DNA from: DASXYU01 sp036502295 | GTDB lineage: Bacteria > Actinomycetota > Actinomycetes > Mycobacteriales > Jatrophihabitantaceae | Reading direction: 5' to 3' | Assembly: GCA_036502295.1 (NCBI GenBank) | Contig: DASXYU010000012.1 | Location: 1 to 18,602 of the forward strand | Length of the DNA: 18,602 nucleotides | Part shown: piece after piece, positions 5,132 through 13,028 of the stretch | How the letters are laid out: every line of letters starts with the position of its first letter | Numbering within the stretch: position 1 is the stretch's first letter | Program-made: the position numbers and the translations under genes | Notes under the pieces: generated by a model | What the model was told of the DNA's origin: nothing | What the model saw: only the letters and a program-made list of their open reading frames with translations | Database searches by the model: none

Positions 5132-8100
5132 ATGACAGCTGGCGGTGCCGATTCGTTCGTCCATCTCCACGTCCACACCGAGTACTCGATGCTCGACGGC
5201 GCTTCCCTGCTGGACGGTCTTTTCACACGCGTCAGCGAACTCGGCATGTCGGCCATTGCGATGACCGATCACGGCAACCTGCACGGCGCCTTCGACTTCT
5301 GGAGCAAGGCCCGCAAACACGGTGTGAAGCCGATCATCGGCCTCGAGGCATACCTCACCCCGGGCACGTCCCGCTTCGAGAAGCGCAGGACCCGGTGGGG
5401 CCGTGGCGACAGCGAGGAAGAGGGCGGCAACGACGTCGCCGGTGGTGGCGCCTACACCCACATGACGATGCTCGCCGAGACGACCGAAGGTATGCAGAAC
5501 CTCTTCCGTCTCTCCTCCCTGTCCAGCCTCGAGGGCTACTACTACAATCCGCGCGCCGACCGCGAGATCCTGTCGCAATACGCCAAGGGACTCATCGCGA
5601 CCACGGGTTGTCCGTCGGGCGCGATTCAGACGCGGCTGCGTCTCGGCCAGTACGACGAGGCCCGCCGCGAAGCGGGCGAGCTGCAGGACATCTTCGGCAA
5701 GGAGAGCTTCTTCCTCGAGCTGATGGACCACGGCATCAACATCGAGAAGGTGGTCCGTGATGACCTGCTGCGCCTCGGCAAGGAACTCGACATCCGCCCT
5801 GTCGCCACCAACGACTCCCACTACAACAATCCTGGTGACGCCGACGCCCACGACGCCCTGATCTGCGTCGCCTCCGGCAAGCGACTTTCCGACACCAAGC
5901 GCCTGAAGTTCGCCGGCGGCGGCTACTACATCAAGTCGCCGGCCGAGATGCGCGACCTCTGGGACGGCACCTGGGGGATGCGTGAAGCCTGCGACAACAC
6001 GCTGCTCATCGCCGAGCGCTGCCAGGTCGAGTTCCAGGAGTCGACCGGCGGCTACATGGCGCGCGCCGACGTCCCCGCCGGGCAGAGCGAGGAGTCGTGG
6101 TTCGTCGCCGAGGTATGGCGCGGCATCACGGCGCGCTACGGCGAGAAGCTGGCACCCGAGGTGGTCGCCCGCACCGAGATGGAGCTCGAGGTCATCAAGA
6201 CGAAGGGGTACTGCGGGTACTACCTCGTCGTCGCCGACTTCATCAACTGGGCCAAGGACAACGGCGTCCGCGTCGGGCCCGGCCGCGGCTCAGGCGCCGG
6301 GTCGATCGCCGCGTACGCGTTGCGCATCACCGATCTCGACCCGCTGCGGCACGGCCTGATCTTCGAGCGCTTCCTCAACCCGGAGCGTCCGTCGATGCCC
6401 GACTTCGACATCGACTTCGATGACCGCCGCCGCGGCGACGTCATCAACTACGTCTCGGAGAAGTACGGCTCCGAACGTGTCGCGCAGATCGCCACCTTCG
6501 GCCGGCTCAAGGCCAAGGCGGCCATTAAGGACGCGGCCCGCGTCCTTGACTACGACTTCAAGATGGGCGACACCATCACGAAGGCGCTGCCGCCGGACGT
6601 CATGGGCAAGGGCATCAAGCTCAAGGAACTCTTCGACCCGAGCAGCGATCGTTACAACGAGGGCAAGGAGTTCCGCGACCTGCACGAGTCCAACCCCGAC
6701 GTGCAGCGCATCTATGACACCGCGCGCGGCCTGGAGGGGCAGATCCGCAACTGGGGGGTGCACGCGGCTGGCGTGATCATGTCGAGTGAGCCGCTGATCG
6801 ACATCGTCCCGATCATGAAGCGCGAGCAGGACGGCGCGATCATCACGCAGTTCGACTACCCGATGTGCGAGGCGCTCGGGCTGGTCAAGATGGACTTCCT
6901 CGGCCTGCGCAACCTCACCGTCCTGGACGACGCACTGGCCAACATCAAGAACAACCGCGGCGTCGAACTGGTGCTCGAAGACCTGGAGTACGACGACGAG
7001 GGTGCCTACGAACTGCTCGCACGCGGCGACACCCTCGGCGTCTTCCAGCTCGACGGTGGGCCGATGCGCTCGCTGCTGCGCCAGATGCAGCCGGACAACT
7101 TCGAGGACATCTCCGCCGTCATCGCGCTCTACCGGCCGGGGCCGATGGGGGCGAACAGCCATATCAACTACGCGCTGCGCAAGACCGGCAAGCAGGACAT
7201 CGACTACATCCACCCCGAGCTCACCGAGGCACTGGAGCCGATCCTCGGCGGGACATACGGCCTGATCGTCTACCAAGAGCAGGTCATGTCGATCGCGCAG
7301 GAACTCGCCGGCTACACGCTCGGGCAGGCCGACAACCTGCGCCGCGCGATGGGCAAGAAGAAGCGCGAGGTCCTCGAGAAGGAGTTCGAGGGCTTCCAGA
7401 CCGGAATGCGCGCGCGCAAGTACTCCGACGTCGCGATCAAGACGCTGTGGGAGATCCTCGTCCCCTTCGCCGACTATGCCTTCAACAAGGCGCACTCGGC
7501 CTCCTACGGCGTCATCTCCTACTGGACGGCGTTCCTCAAGGCGCACTACCCGGCCGAGTACATGGCCGCGTTGCTGACGTCCGTGAAGGACGACAAGGAC
7601 AAGATGGCCGTCTACCTGGCCGAGTGCCGGCAGATGGGCATCAAGGTGCTGCCTCCGTCGGTGAACCACTCCGATGCCGACTTCACGCCGACCGGCGGTG
7701 ACATCCGCTTCGGCCTCACCGCGATCCGTAATGTCGGGGCCAACGTGGTCACCTCGATCGTCGCGACGCGTAAGAGCAAGGGGCGCTTCACGGACCTCGG
7801 CGACTTCCTCGACAAGGTCGAGGCGGTGGTCTGTAACAAGAGGACGTTCGAATCGCTCATCAAGGGCGGAGCCTTCGACGAACTCGGGCATTCGCGTCGT
7901 GGCCTCATCCAGATCTACGAGCAGGCGCTGGACACCGTGGTGGACGTCAAGCGCGCCGAGGCGATCGGGCAGTTCGATCTCTTCGGTTCGTTGGGCGATG
8001 ACGTGACGGCGGCGAACGACGTCTTCGCCGTGCGGGTGCCGGAGGGGGAGTGGGACAAGAAGGTGCTGCTCGGCTTCGAGCGGGAGATGCTGGGGTTGTA

Positions 8101-8677
8101 CGTCAGTGACCATCCGCTCTTCGGGCTGGAGCACTTGCTTGGAAAGCACGCCGACACCACGATCGCCACGGTGCACGCCGAAGGGGCCGGTGACGGCCAG
8201 ATGGTGACGATGGCAGGGCTGGTCGCCTCGGTGAACCGGCGCATCACGAAGGACGGCGCCAGCTGGGCACAGGTCGTCCTCGAAGATCTCGAGGGTTCGA
8301 TCGAGGTGATGTTCTTCCCGGCGAGCTACGCGAAGGTCGGGATGACCATCGCCGAAGACACCGTCGTCTCGGTCAGGGGACGGCTGGACGCGCGCGACGA
8401 CACGGTGAAGATCATCGGTTCGGAGCTGACGATCCTCGACACCACGGACACGGGGCACGGCCCGGTGAAGCTGAAGCTCGAGGCGAACAAGTGCACGCCG
8501 CCGCTCATCGAGCGGCTCCGTGACGTCCTCGGCACCCACCCCGGCATGACCGAGGTGCACCTGCATCTGGTGAGCACGAACAGTCCGCGGATGGTGCTGG
8601 ACCTGCGGGTCGAACCGTCCGCCGCGCTGATGGGCGACCTCAAGGCACTGCTCGGGCCCGCCGCAGTCTCGGCCTAG
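5132..8677 (+). CDS. dnaE: DNA polymerase III subunit alpha (replicative polymerase)
   Basis: An 1181-residue protein, the catalytic core of the chromosomal replicase. The N-terminal PHP domain has a complete set of likely metal ligands: H13 and H15 (HLHVHTEYS), D22, H47 (TDHGNLHG), E72 (GLEAYLTP), then THMTM, TTGCPSG and ATNDSHY. The polymerase palm carries PDFDIDF with D424 and D426, and KMDFLG with D588, matching the three catalytic aspartates of the family. Near the C-terminus an OB-fold segment (TMAGLVASVNRRITKDG) is visible. ATG 5132 gives the spacing M-x11-H-x-H typical of actinobacterial DnaE1. An in-frame ATG at 5105 would add nine residues; AGGGAG sits 13 nt before 5132. A hairpin follows the stop codon. 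Confidence 0.97.
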   Translation: MTAGGADSFVHLHVHTEYSMLDGASLLDGLFTRVSELGMSAIAMTDHGNLHGAFDFWSKARKHGVKPIIGLEAYLTPGTSRFEKRRTRWGRGDSEEEGGNDVAGGGAYTHMTMLAETTEGMQNLFRLSSLSSLEGYYYNPRADREILSQYAKGLIATTGCPSGAIQTRLRLGQYDEARREAGELQDIFGKESFFLELMDHGINIEKVVRDDLLRLGKELDIRPVATNDSHYNNPGDADAHDALICVASGKRLSDTKRLKFAGGGYYIKSPAEMRDLWDGTWGMREACDNTLLIAERCQVEFQESTGGYMARADVPAGQSEESWFVAEVWRGITARYGEKLAPEVVARTEMELEVIKTKGYCGYYLVVADFINWAKDNGVRVGPGRGSGAGSIAAYALRITDLDPLRHGLIFERFLNPERPSMPDFDIDFDDRRRGDVINYVSEKYGSERVAQIATFGRLKAKAAIKDAARVLDYDFKMGDTITKALPPDVMGKGIKLKELFDPSSDRYNEGKEFRDLHESNPDVQRIYDTARGLEGQIRNWGVHAAGVIMSSEPLIDIVPIMKREQDGAIITQFDYPMCEALGLVKMDFLGLRNLTVLDDALANIKNNRGVELVLEDLEYDDEGAYELLARGDTLGVFQLDGGPMRSLLRQMQPDNFEDISAVIALYRPGPMGANSHINYALRKTGKQDIDYIHPELTEALEPILGGTYGLIVYQEQVMSIAQELAGYTLGQADNLRRAMGKKKREVLEKEFEGFQTGMRARKYSDVAIKTLWEILVPFADYAFNKAHSASYGVISYWTAFLKAHYPAEYMAALLTSVKDDKDKMAVYLAECRQMGIKVLPPSVNHSDADFTPTGGDIRFGLTAIRNVGANVVTSIVATRKSKGRFTDLGDFLDKVEAVVCNKRTFESLIKGGAFDELGHSRRGLIQIYEQALDTVVDVKRAEAIGQFDLFGSLGDDVTAANDVFAVRVPEGEWDKKVLLGFEREMLGLYVSDHPLFGLEHLLGKHADTTIATVHAEGAGDGQMVTMAGLVASVNRRITKDGASWAQVVLEDLEGSIEVMFFPASYAKVGMTIAEDTVVSVRGRLDARDDTVKIIGSELTILDTTDTGHGPVKLKLEANKCTPPLIERLRDVLGTHPGMTEVHLHLVSTNSPRMVLDLRVEPSAALMGDLKALLGPAAVSA

Positions 8678-8686
8678 CGTGGTTCG

Positions 8687-8734
8687 TGAAGCGCCTGCAG
8701 GCGTTTTACGGCGTGTCGCCCTGCAGACGCTTCA
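8687..8734. terminator. Hairpin 9 bp after the dnaE stop (terminator-like)
   Basis: Arms TGAAGCGCCTGCAGG (8687-8701) and CCTGCAGACGCTTCA (8720-8734) pair over 15 positions with one mismatch (C8694/A8727), around an 18-nt loop. No T-run follows, so it may be an actinobacterial-type terminator for dnaE. In outline it resembles the hairpin after the pseudouridine synthase (15-16 bp arms, 18-22 nt loop), though the sequences differ. Confidence 0.6.
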
Positions 8735-8750
8735 TCATCGGAGGACGAGG

Positions 8751-8756
8751 TAGCGT
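8751..8756 (+). promoter_or_regulatory. Candidate -10 box for a leaderless transcript
   Basis: TAGCGT fits the TANNNT pattern and ends 7 nt before GTG 8764, the spacing expected when transcription starts at the start codon. No convincing -35 box is visible. GGAGGA at about 8740 is too far upstream to serve as a normal ribosome site. Confidence 0.3.
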
Positions 8757-8763
8757 CGAAATC

Positions 8764-9297
8764 GTGAGCGAACCGGTTGTCAGCGGCCCGCAGGTGGGCA
8801 GCTTCGCGCAGGGCAATGCATTCAGTCAGTGGGCGCTGGCGCGGTACTTGGTGGGGCGTGCGATCGCCGAGTCGCTTGGACGTAGCCTGCTGGTCATCGG
8901 GCTGGCGATCCTCGCGCTCGCAGCAGGACTGTGGTGGGGAGTCGATGCGCACGGGTGGGGCGTCCTCGTTGCCATCCTCGGCTTCGTCGTCCTTCTGCTC
9001 CGCGCGCTCGTGATGGCGATCATCCGCAGACTCACCGCAACGCGGGAGTACGCGCCGGTCGAGCAGCGGCTGCGGTCACTCGTGGCGGATACGCGTAAGG
9101 GCGTCTTGCGCGAATTGCGCCGGGTCGGTCTGCCGGGTCGCATCTGGACATTGCCGCTGCTCGCAGTGCGGCTGCTGCGTCCCAGCAGGCGACGCGACAC
9201 CTTGCAGCGCATGCGGCAGTTCGAGGTGTCCCGCGTGGTGCCACAGCGAACGGTCGATGAGTTGCACATGCTGATCAGAAGCGCGGTGGGTCGATGA
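8764..9297 (+). CDS. Hypothetical membrane protein with two predicted helices
   Basis: A 177-residue protein I do not recognise. After an N-terminal segment (SEPVVSGPQVGSFAQGNAFSQW) come two hydrophobic stretches, roughly residues 41-58 (SLLVIGLAILALAAGLWWG) and 65-88 (WGVLVAILGFVVLLLRALVM). A basic, Arg/Leu-rich C-terminal half without transmembrane character follows, probably cytoplasmic. GTG 8764 is chosen because translation from GTG 8686 would run through the hairpin after dnaE. The TGA overlaps the ATG of the next gene by 4 bp, so the two are probably coupled and may act together at the membrane. No enzymatic motif is visible, and no function is proposed. Confidence 0.75.
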   Translation: MSEPVVSGPQVGSFAQGNAFSQWALARYLVGRAIAESLGRSLLVIGLAILALAAGLWWGVDAHGWGVLVAILGFVVLLLRALVMAIIRRLTATREYAPVEQRLRSLVADTRKGVLRELRRVGLPGRIWTLPLLAVRLLRPSRRRDTLQRMRQFEVSRVVPQRTVDELHMLIRSAVGR

Positions 9298-9842
9298 GGA
9301 CGCGCCTGCTCGCGGCCATGGTCGGTTCGGGCCTCATCGCCGGGGTGCTCTGGTGGGCGTGGAGCCCGACCCGTCCCGATGGCTGGGTCGTGAGCACACA
9401 TCGCGTCGCCGGCCTCTTCACCGCCGCCACCGTCGAGCCCTTCGAAGAAGAGGGCTGGGCCGCGAGCGACGGCCGCTTCGCGATCCTGATGCTCCTCCTC
9501 GGTGTCGCCTTCGCCCTCTGGCTCTGGCGGACGACGAGCCTTCGCGGCCCGGTCACGGCCGTTCTCCTCGCCGTCGGCGGACTGATCTCATCCGCCCTCG
9601 CCGGGCTTATCGGCTTCCTCCTCGGCGGCGGACACGTCACCGGCGCCGTGAACGAACAGATCCGCACCGCGCTCACCGTGCACGCGCACGGCCTCTACTT
9701 CCTGCAACCCGTGGTTGGCCTGCTCGTCTATGGCCTCTGCGCTGCGTTCGCCCGCGAGGACGATCTCGGAGTGGTTTCGGATAGCGCGGTTTCGACAAGC
9801 TCAACCGCCGCCGACTTAGTTAGGACCGAAGGCGAGGCGTAG
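9294..9842 (+). CDS. Small integral membrane protein, DUF2567-like
   Basis: A 182-residue protein with about four hydrophobic helices: residues 5-23, 62-80 (RFAILMLLLGVAFALWLW), 87-113 (AVLLAVGGLISSALAGLIGFLLGG) and 135-152 (LYFLQPVVGLLVYGLCAAF). The arrangement, with a soluble loop after helix 1, GRFAILML before helix 2 and a RGP turn, resembles actinobacterial DUF2567 proteins such as those near hisD in mycobacteria; this is recalled, not searched. The start overlaps the preceding TGA (ATGA). The last 20 or so residues (VSDSAVSTSSTAADLVRTEGEA) are encoded partly by a palindromic repeat, so the natural C-terminus may once have been near residue 160. The 3' end overlaps the convergent LON-domain gene by 27 bp. 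Confidence 0.75.
   Translation: MRTRLLAAMVGSGLIAGVLWWAWSPTRPDGWVVSTHRVAGLFTAATVEPFEEEGWAASDGRFAILMLLLGVAFALWLWRTTSLRGPVTAVLLAVGGLISSALAGLIGFLLGGGHVTGAVNEQIRTALTVHAHGLYFLQPVVGLLVYGLCAAFAREDDLGVVSDSAVSTSSTAADLVRTEGEA
9786..9808. repeat. GGTTTCGACAAGCTCAACC-type palindromic repeat
   Basis: GCGGTT and AACCGC arms enclose TCGACAAGCTC. The reverse complement reads GGTTGAGCT-TG-TCGAAACC, the same ends as the element at 13646-13696. I recall this palindrome as a dispersed repeat in Propionibacteriales and related actinobacteria. It lies at the 3' end of the DUF2567-like gene, supplying codons for AVSTSSTA, just before the convergent LON-domain gene's end, where a bidirectional terminator would be expected. 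Confidence 0.65.
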
Positions 9843-10535
9843 GGCGTCGTAGGACACCGAAACGGTGTTGGTCCGCTTGAAGAGGCCGAGTTCGCGACGC
9901 AACAGCGCGCGGCCACGCGCCAGCCGCCGCGCCGCATCCGGCTCGGCGAGCAACGCCTGCCGGTTCTGCTCATCCAGGGGCAGGGCCGCACCGATGAAGT
10001 ACGAGAGCAGGTTCGGGTCGCTCAGCCTCGGTAGTTCCGCGAGGACGGAGGGAGCCCGCCCCGTCCTCGCGGTGAGCATCCCGACGTGTTCGGAGAAGAG
10101 CGAGATGACGTCCTCGGCCAGGCCGGCAGGAACGTCGCCGTCCTGCTCGTCGAGGAACTCGACCTCAGCCTGTGCATAGGACTTGCCGCGCACCCAGGAC
10201 GAGATCCGGAAACGGCGACTGCCGACGGCGAGCAGATCGAAGCCTCCGTCCGCGGTCGGTCGCATCTCCATCACCTCGGCAAGCGTGCCGATCGCGGCGA
10301 TCGTGCCGGCGGCCTCGGGATCCGGTGCCTGCGCCCAGCGGCTGTTCACCTCAATACCGCGGGACAGCAGCACGACGCCGAACTGCACGCCCGTCGGAGT
10401 GCTGGGCGCTATGAGCGCGGCAGGCTCGGCGAGGTCGGCGATCATCGTCCGGTAGCGCGGCTCGAAGATGTGCAGTGGCAGCGGACGTCCTGGCATGAGC
10501 ACCTGGCCGAGCGGGAAGATCGGCACGACCGGCAT
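9816..10535 (-). CDS. LON substrate-binding (Lon N-terminal) domain protein
   Basis: A 239-residue protein beginning MPVVPIFPLGQVLMPGRPLPLHIFEPRYRTMIADL, the hallmark opening of the LON substrate-binding domain (PLFPL...P...LPLHIFEPRYR). GVVLLSRGIEV, IGTLAEVMEM and RFRISSW follow in the expected order. There is no AAA+ ATPase or Ser-Lys protease part, so this is a stand-alone domain protein of about normal length, not Lon protease. Its role is unknown; proteins of this type are assumed to bind peptides or protein partners. ATG 10535 has AGGGATT about 7 nt upstream. It is divergent from hisD across 37 bp and overlaps the 3' end of the membrane-protein gene by 27 bp. Confidence 0.9.
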   Translation of the reverse strand: MPVVPIFPLGQVLMPGRPLPLHIFEPRYRTMIADLAEPAALIAPSTPTGVQFGVVLLSRGIEVNSRWAQAPDPEAAGTIAAIGTLAEVMEMRPTADGGFDLLAVGSRRFRISSWVRGKSYAQAEVEFLDEQDGDVPAGLAEDVISLFSEHVGMLTARTGRAPSVLAELPRLSDPNLLSYFIGAALPLDEQNRQALLAEPDAARRLARGRALLRRELGLFKRTNTVSVSYDALRLAFGPN

Positions 10536-10560
10536 GGGTAATCCCTACCAGTCCGGCCCG

Positions 10561-10566
10561 TATCCT
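10561..10566 (+). promoter_or_regulatory. Candidate -10 box for leaderless hisD transcription
   Basis: TATCCT fits the TANNNT pattern, with 6 nt between it and GTG 10573. This suggests a transcript that starts at or next to the start codon. A clear -35 box is missing. The whole divergent hisD/LON-domain gap is only 37 bp, so both promoters must be compressed into it or into the coding regions. Confidence 0.35.
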
Positions 10567-10572
10567 GACAGG

Positions 10573-11910
10573 GTGATGCGCCGTCTTGACCTCACTGCGA
10601 TGACCGGTCGCCACGAACTGCGCCGCGTGTTGCCGCGCGCGAAGGTCGATGTGGCGGACGCTGCCGAGCAAGTGAAGCCGCTCGTCGAGGCGATTGCCAC
10701 GCAGGGCTACGTCCCTGCGCGTGAGGCCACGCTGCGCTTCGACGGCGTCGACGTCCCCGATCCGCGGGTCAGTGCCGAGTCGATCCGGCGAGCCCTCGCC
10801 GAACTCGACCCCGCGGTGCGTGACGCGCTCGCCGAGTCGATCCGCCGGGCCCGCATCGCCCACGAGGCGCAGCGCCGCGAGACGGTCACCACCCAGGTCG
10901 TCCCCGGCGGCACCGTCACCGAGAAGTGGATCCCGGTGCGTCGCGTCGGTCTCTACGTTCCCGGCGGTCTCGCCGTCTACCCGAGCAGCGTCGTCATGAA
11001 CGTCGTCCCTGCCCAGGTCGCGGGCGTCGAGTCGATCGCCGTCTTCACCCCGCCGCAGAAGGACTTCGGCGGCGCCCCGCACCCCACGATCCTCGCCGCC
11101 TGCGCCCTGCTCGGAGTGGAGGAGGTCTATGCCGTCGGCGGCGCCCAGGCCATCGCGCTCGCCGCCTATGGCGACCGCGGGAGCCGTACCAGCGAGTACG
11201 GCGGCGACGAGGGACATGACCTCGAACCCGTCGATGTCATCACCGGCCCGGGCAACGTCTTCGTCGCGGCGGCCAAGCGGCTCGTGCGCGGAGTCGTCGG
11301 CATCGATGCTGAGGCCGGCCCCACCGAGATCGCCGTCCTCGCCGACGCGAGCGCCGATCCGGTCTACGTCGCCGCCGACCTCATCAGCCAAGCCGAGCAC
11401 GACACCCTCGCCGGCGCCGTCCTCGTCACCGACTCGATCGAACTCGCCAACGCCGTCGAGGTGGAGGTGAAGCGCCAGCTCAGCCTCACCAAGCACGTCG
11501 AGCGCATCAGCGCTGCGCTCACCGGGGAGCAGTCCGCAATCGTCCTCGTCCGTGATCTGGAGCAGGGACTTGAGGTCGTCGACGCTTACGCCGCCGAACA
11601 TCTCGAGATCATCACCGAGGACGCCCCCACCTGGGCCGCGCGCGTGCGCAACGCCGGCGCGATCTTCGTCGGCCCGTACGCGCCGGTGTCACTCGGCGAC
11701 TACAGCGCAGGCTCGAACCACGTGCTGCCCACCGGCGGCACAGCGCGGCATGCCTCCGGGCTCTCGGTGCAGTCCTTCCTCAAGGGCGTGCACATCGTGG
11801 AGTACACCGCCGAGGCGCTCGCCGATGTCGCCGCCGGTGTCGTCGCACTGGCGCATGCCGAGGACCTACCCGCCCATGGCGCTGCTGTCTCGGCCCGGGT
11901 AGACCGGTGA
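10573..11910 (+). CDS. hisD: Histidinol dehydrogenase
   Basis: A 445-residue NAD- and zinc-dependent enzyme that oxidises histidinol to histidine in two steps, the last reactions of the pathway. The conserved segments are present: KWIPVRRVGLYVPGG, YPSSVVMNVVPAQVAG, VDVITGPGNVFVAAAKR, then the zinc/catalytic positions Q273-x2-H276 (SQAEHDTLAGAVL), D376 (LGDYSAGSNHVLPTGG) and H428 near the C-terminus. GTG 10573 and ATG 10576 are adjacent possible starts; the first fits a leaderless transcript from TATCCT. It is the first gene of the his operon, and its TGA overlaps the hisC GTG by 4 bp. Confidence 0.96.
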   Translation: MMRRLDLTAMTGRHELRRVLPRAKVDVADAAEQVKPLVEAIATQGYVPAREATLRFDGVDVPDPRVSAESIRRALAELDPAVRDALAESIRRARIAHEAQRRETVTTQVVPGGTVTEKWIPVRRVGLYVPGGLAVYPSSVVMNVVPAQVAGVESIAVFTPPQKDFGGAPHPTILAACALLGVEEVYAVGGAQAIALAAYGDRGSRTSEYGGDEGHDLEPVDVITGPGNVFVAAAKRLVRGVVGIDAEAGPTEIAVLADASADPVYVAADLISQAEHDTLAGAVLVTDSIELANAVEVEVKRQLSLTKHVERISAALTGEQSAIVLVRDLEQGLEVVDAYAAEHLEIITEDAPTWAARVRNAGAIFVGPYAPVSLGDYSAGSNHVLPTGGTARHASGLSVQSFLKGVHIVEYTAEALADVAAGVVALAHAEDLPAHGAAVSARVDR

Positions 11911-13028
11911 ACGCGGACATCAGCCTCGACGAACTCCCGCTGCGCGACGAACTACGCGGTGAGGAGCCGTACGGGGCACCCCAGCTCGACGTCCCGGTGC
12001 AGCTGAACACCAACGAGAACCCGTACGCCCCGAGCAGCGTGGTCATAGAGGACGTGGCGAAGGCGGTCGCCGAGACAGCCGCCACGCTGAACCGCTACCC
12101 CGACCGCGAGGCCTGGGCACTGCGCGAAGACCTCGCCACCTACTTGAACTCCGACGGAGGCGTCAACCTCACCGCGGCGAACATCTGGGCGGCCAACGGC
12201 TCCAACGAGGTGATGCAGCAGTTGCTGCAGGCATTCGGCGGTCCGGAACGCACGGCGCTGAGCTTCGCCCCGACGTACTCGATGTATCCCGAGTACGCCC
12301 GCAACACGCACACCGCCTGGGTGAGCGGTCGCCGGGCCGCCGACTTCAGCCTCGACCGCGATGCCGCGCTGCACGCGATCGCCGAGCACCAGCCCGACGT
12401 CGTCTTCCTCACCTCGCCGAACAACCCCACCGGCACCGCGCTGCCGCTCGCCGACATCGAGGCCGTCCTCGATGTGACCCAGCGGCTGCCGCGGGCGGGC
12501 ATGGTGATCGTGGACGAGGCCTACGCCGAGTTCCGCCGCGCCGAGACGCCGAGTGCCCTGCAACTGCTGCCGCGCTACGGACGCCTCGTCGTCACCCGGA
12601 CGATGAGCAAGGCCTTCGCCCTCGCCGGAGGACGCCTCGGCTACTTCGCCGCCGCACCGGCCGTCGTCGACGCGATGCGGATCGTCAGGCTGCCCTACCA
12701 CCTCTCCGCGGTGTCCCAGGCCGTCGCCCGCGTCGCGATCGCCCACGGCAAGGAGCTGCTCGGCGCCGTCGGCACGCTCCGCGCCGAGCGCGACGCCACC
12801 GTGGCATGGCTGCGCGAGAACGGACTGAGGGCAGCTGACTCCGACGCCAACTTCGTCCTCTTCGGGACCTTCACTGCACCCAAGGACCGCCACGCCGTCT
12901 GGCAGGGGCTGCTCGATCGGGGCGTCCTCATCCGCGAAACTGGACCCGATGGTTGGCTGCGTGTCTCCATCGGCACCGCCGATGAGATGGCTGCCTTCCG
13001 CATGGCACTGAAAGAGGTACTGGCATGA
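11907..13028 (+). CDS. hisC: Histidinol-phosphate aminotransferase
   Basis: A 373-residue PLP-dependent fold type I aminotransferase that converts imidazole-acetol phosphate to histidinol phosphate. The opening LNTNENPYAPS, the ANGSNEVMQQLLQAFGG segment, SPNNPTGTALP and IVDEAYAEF are family motifs. The PLP Lys is K235 in TRTMSKAFALAGGRLGY, and RETGPDGWLRVSIGT near the end contains the substrate-binding Arg region. GTG 11907 overlaps the hisD stop (GTGA), and the stop overlaps hisB (ATGA). Operon position after hisD supports HisC over other aminotransferases of this superfamily. Confidence 0.95.
   Translation: MNADISLDELPLRDELRGEEPYGAPQLDVPVQLNTNENPYAPSSVVIEDVAKAVAETAATLNRYPDREAWALREDLATYLNSDGGVNLTAANIWAANGSNEVMQQLLQAFGGPERTALSFAPTYSMYPEYARNTHTAWVSGRRAADFSLDRDAALHAIAEHQPDVVFLTSPNNPTGTALPLADIEAVLDVTQRLPRAGMVIVDEAYAEFRRAETPSALQLLPRYGRLVVTRTMSKAFALAGGRLGYFAAAPAVVDAMRIVRLPYHLSAVSQAVARVAIAHGKELLGAVGTLRAERDATVAWLRENGLRAADSDANFVLFGTFTAPKDRHAVWQGLLDRGVLIRETGPDGWLRVSIGTADEMAAFRMALKEVLA

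Noticed and set aside
4870..5256. 128-residue minus-strand frame across the dnaE start
   Set aside because: Ser/Arg/Pro-rich shadow overlapping the conserved PHP start of dnaE; no ribosome site or motif.
6290..8566. 758-residue minus-strand open frame inside dnaE
   Set aside because: Shadow of high-GC codon use in dnaE; the translation is Arg/Val/Asp-rich without motifs, while dnaE is certain.
10351..11601. 416-residue minus-strand frame across hisD and the start of the LON-domain gene
   Set aside because: Antisense shadow of hisD, with no family motifs.
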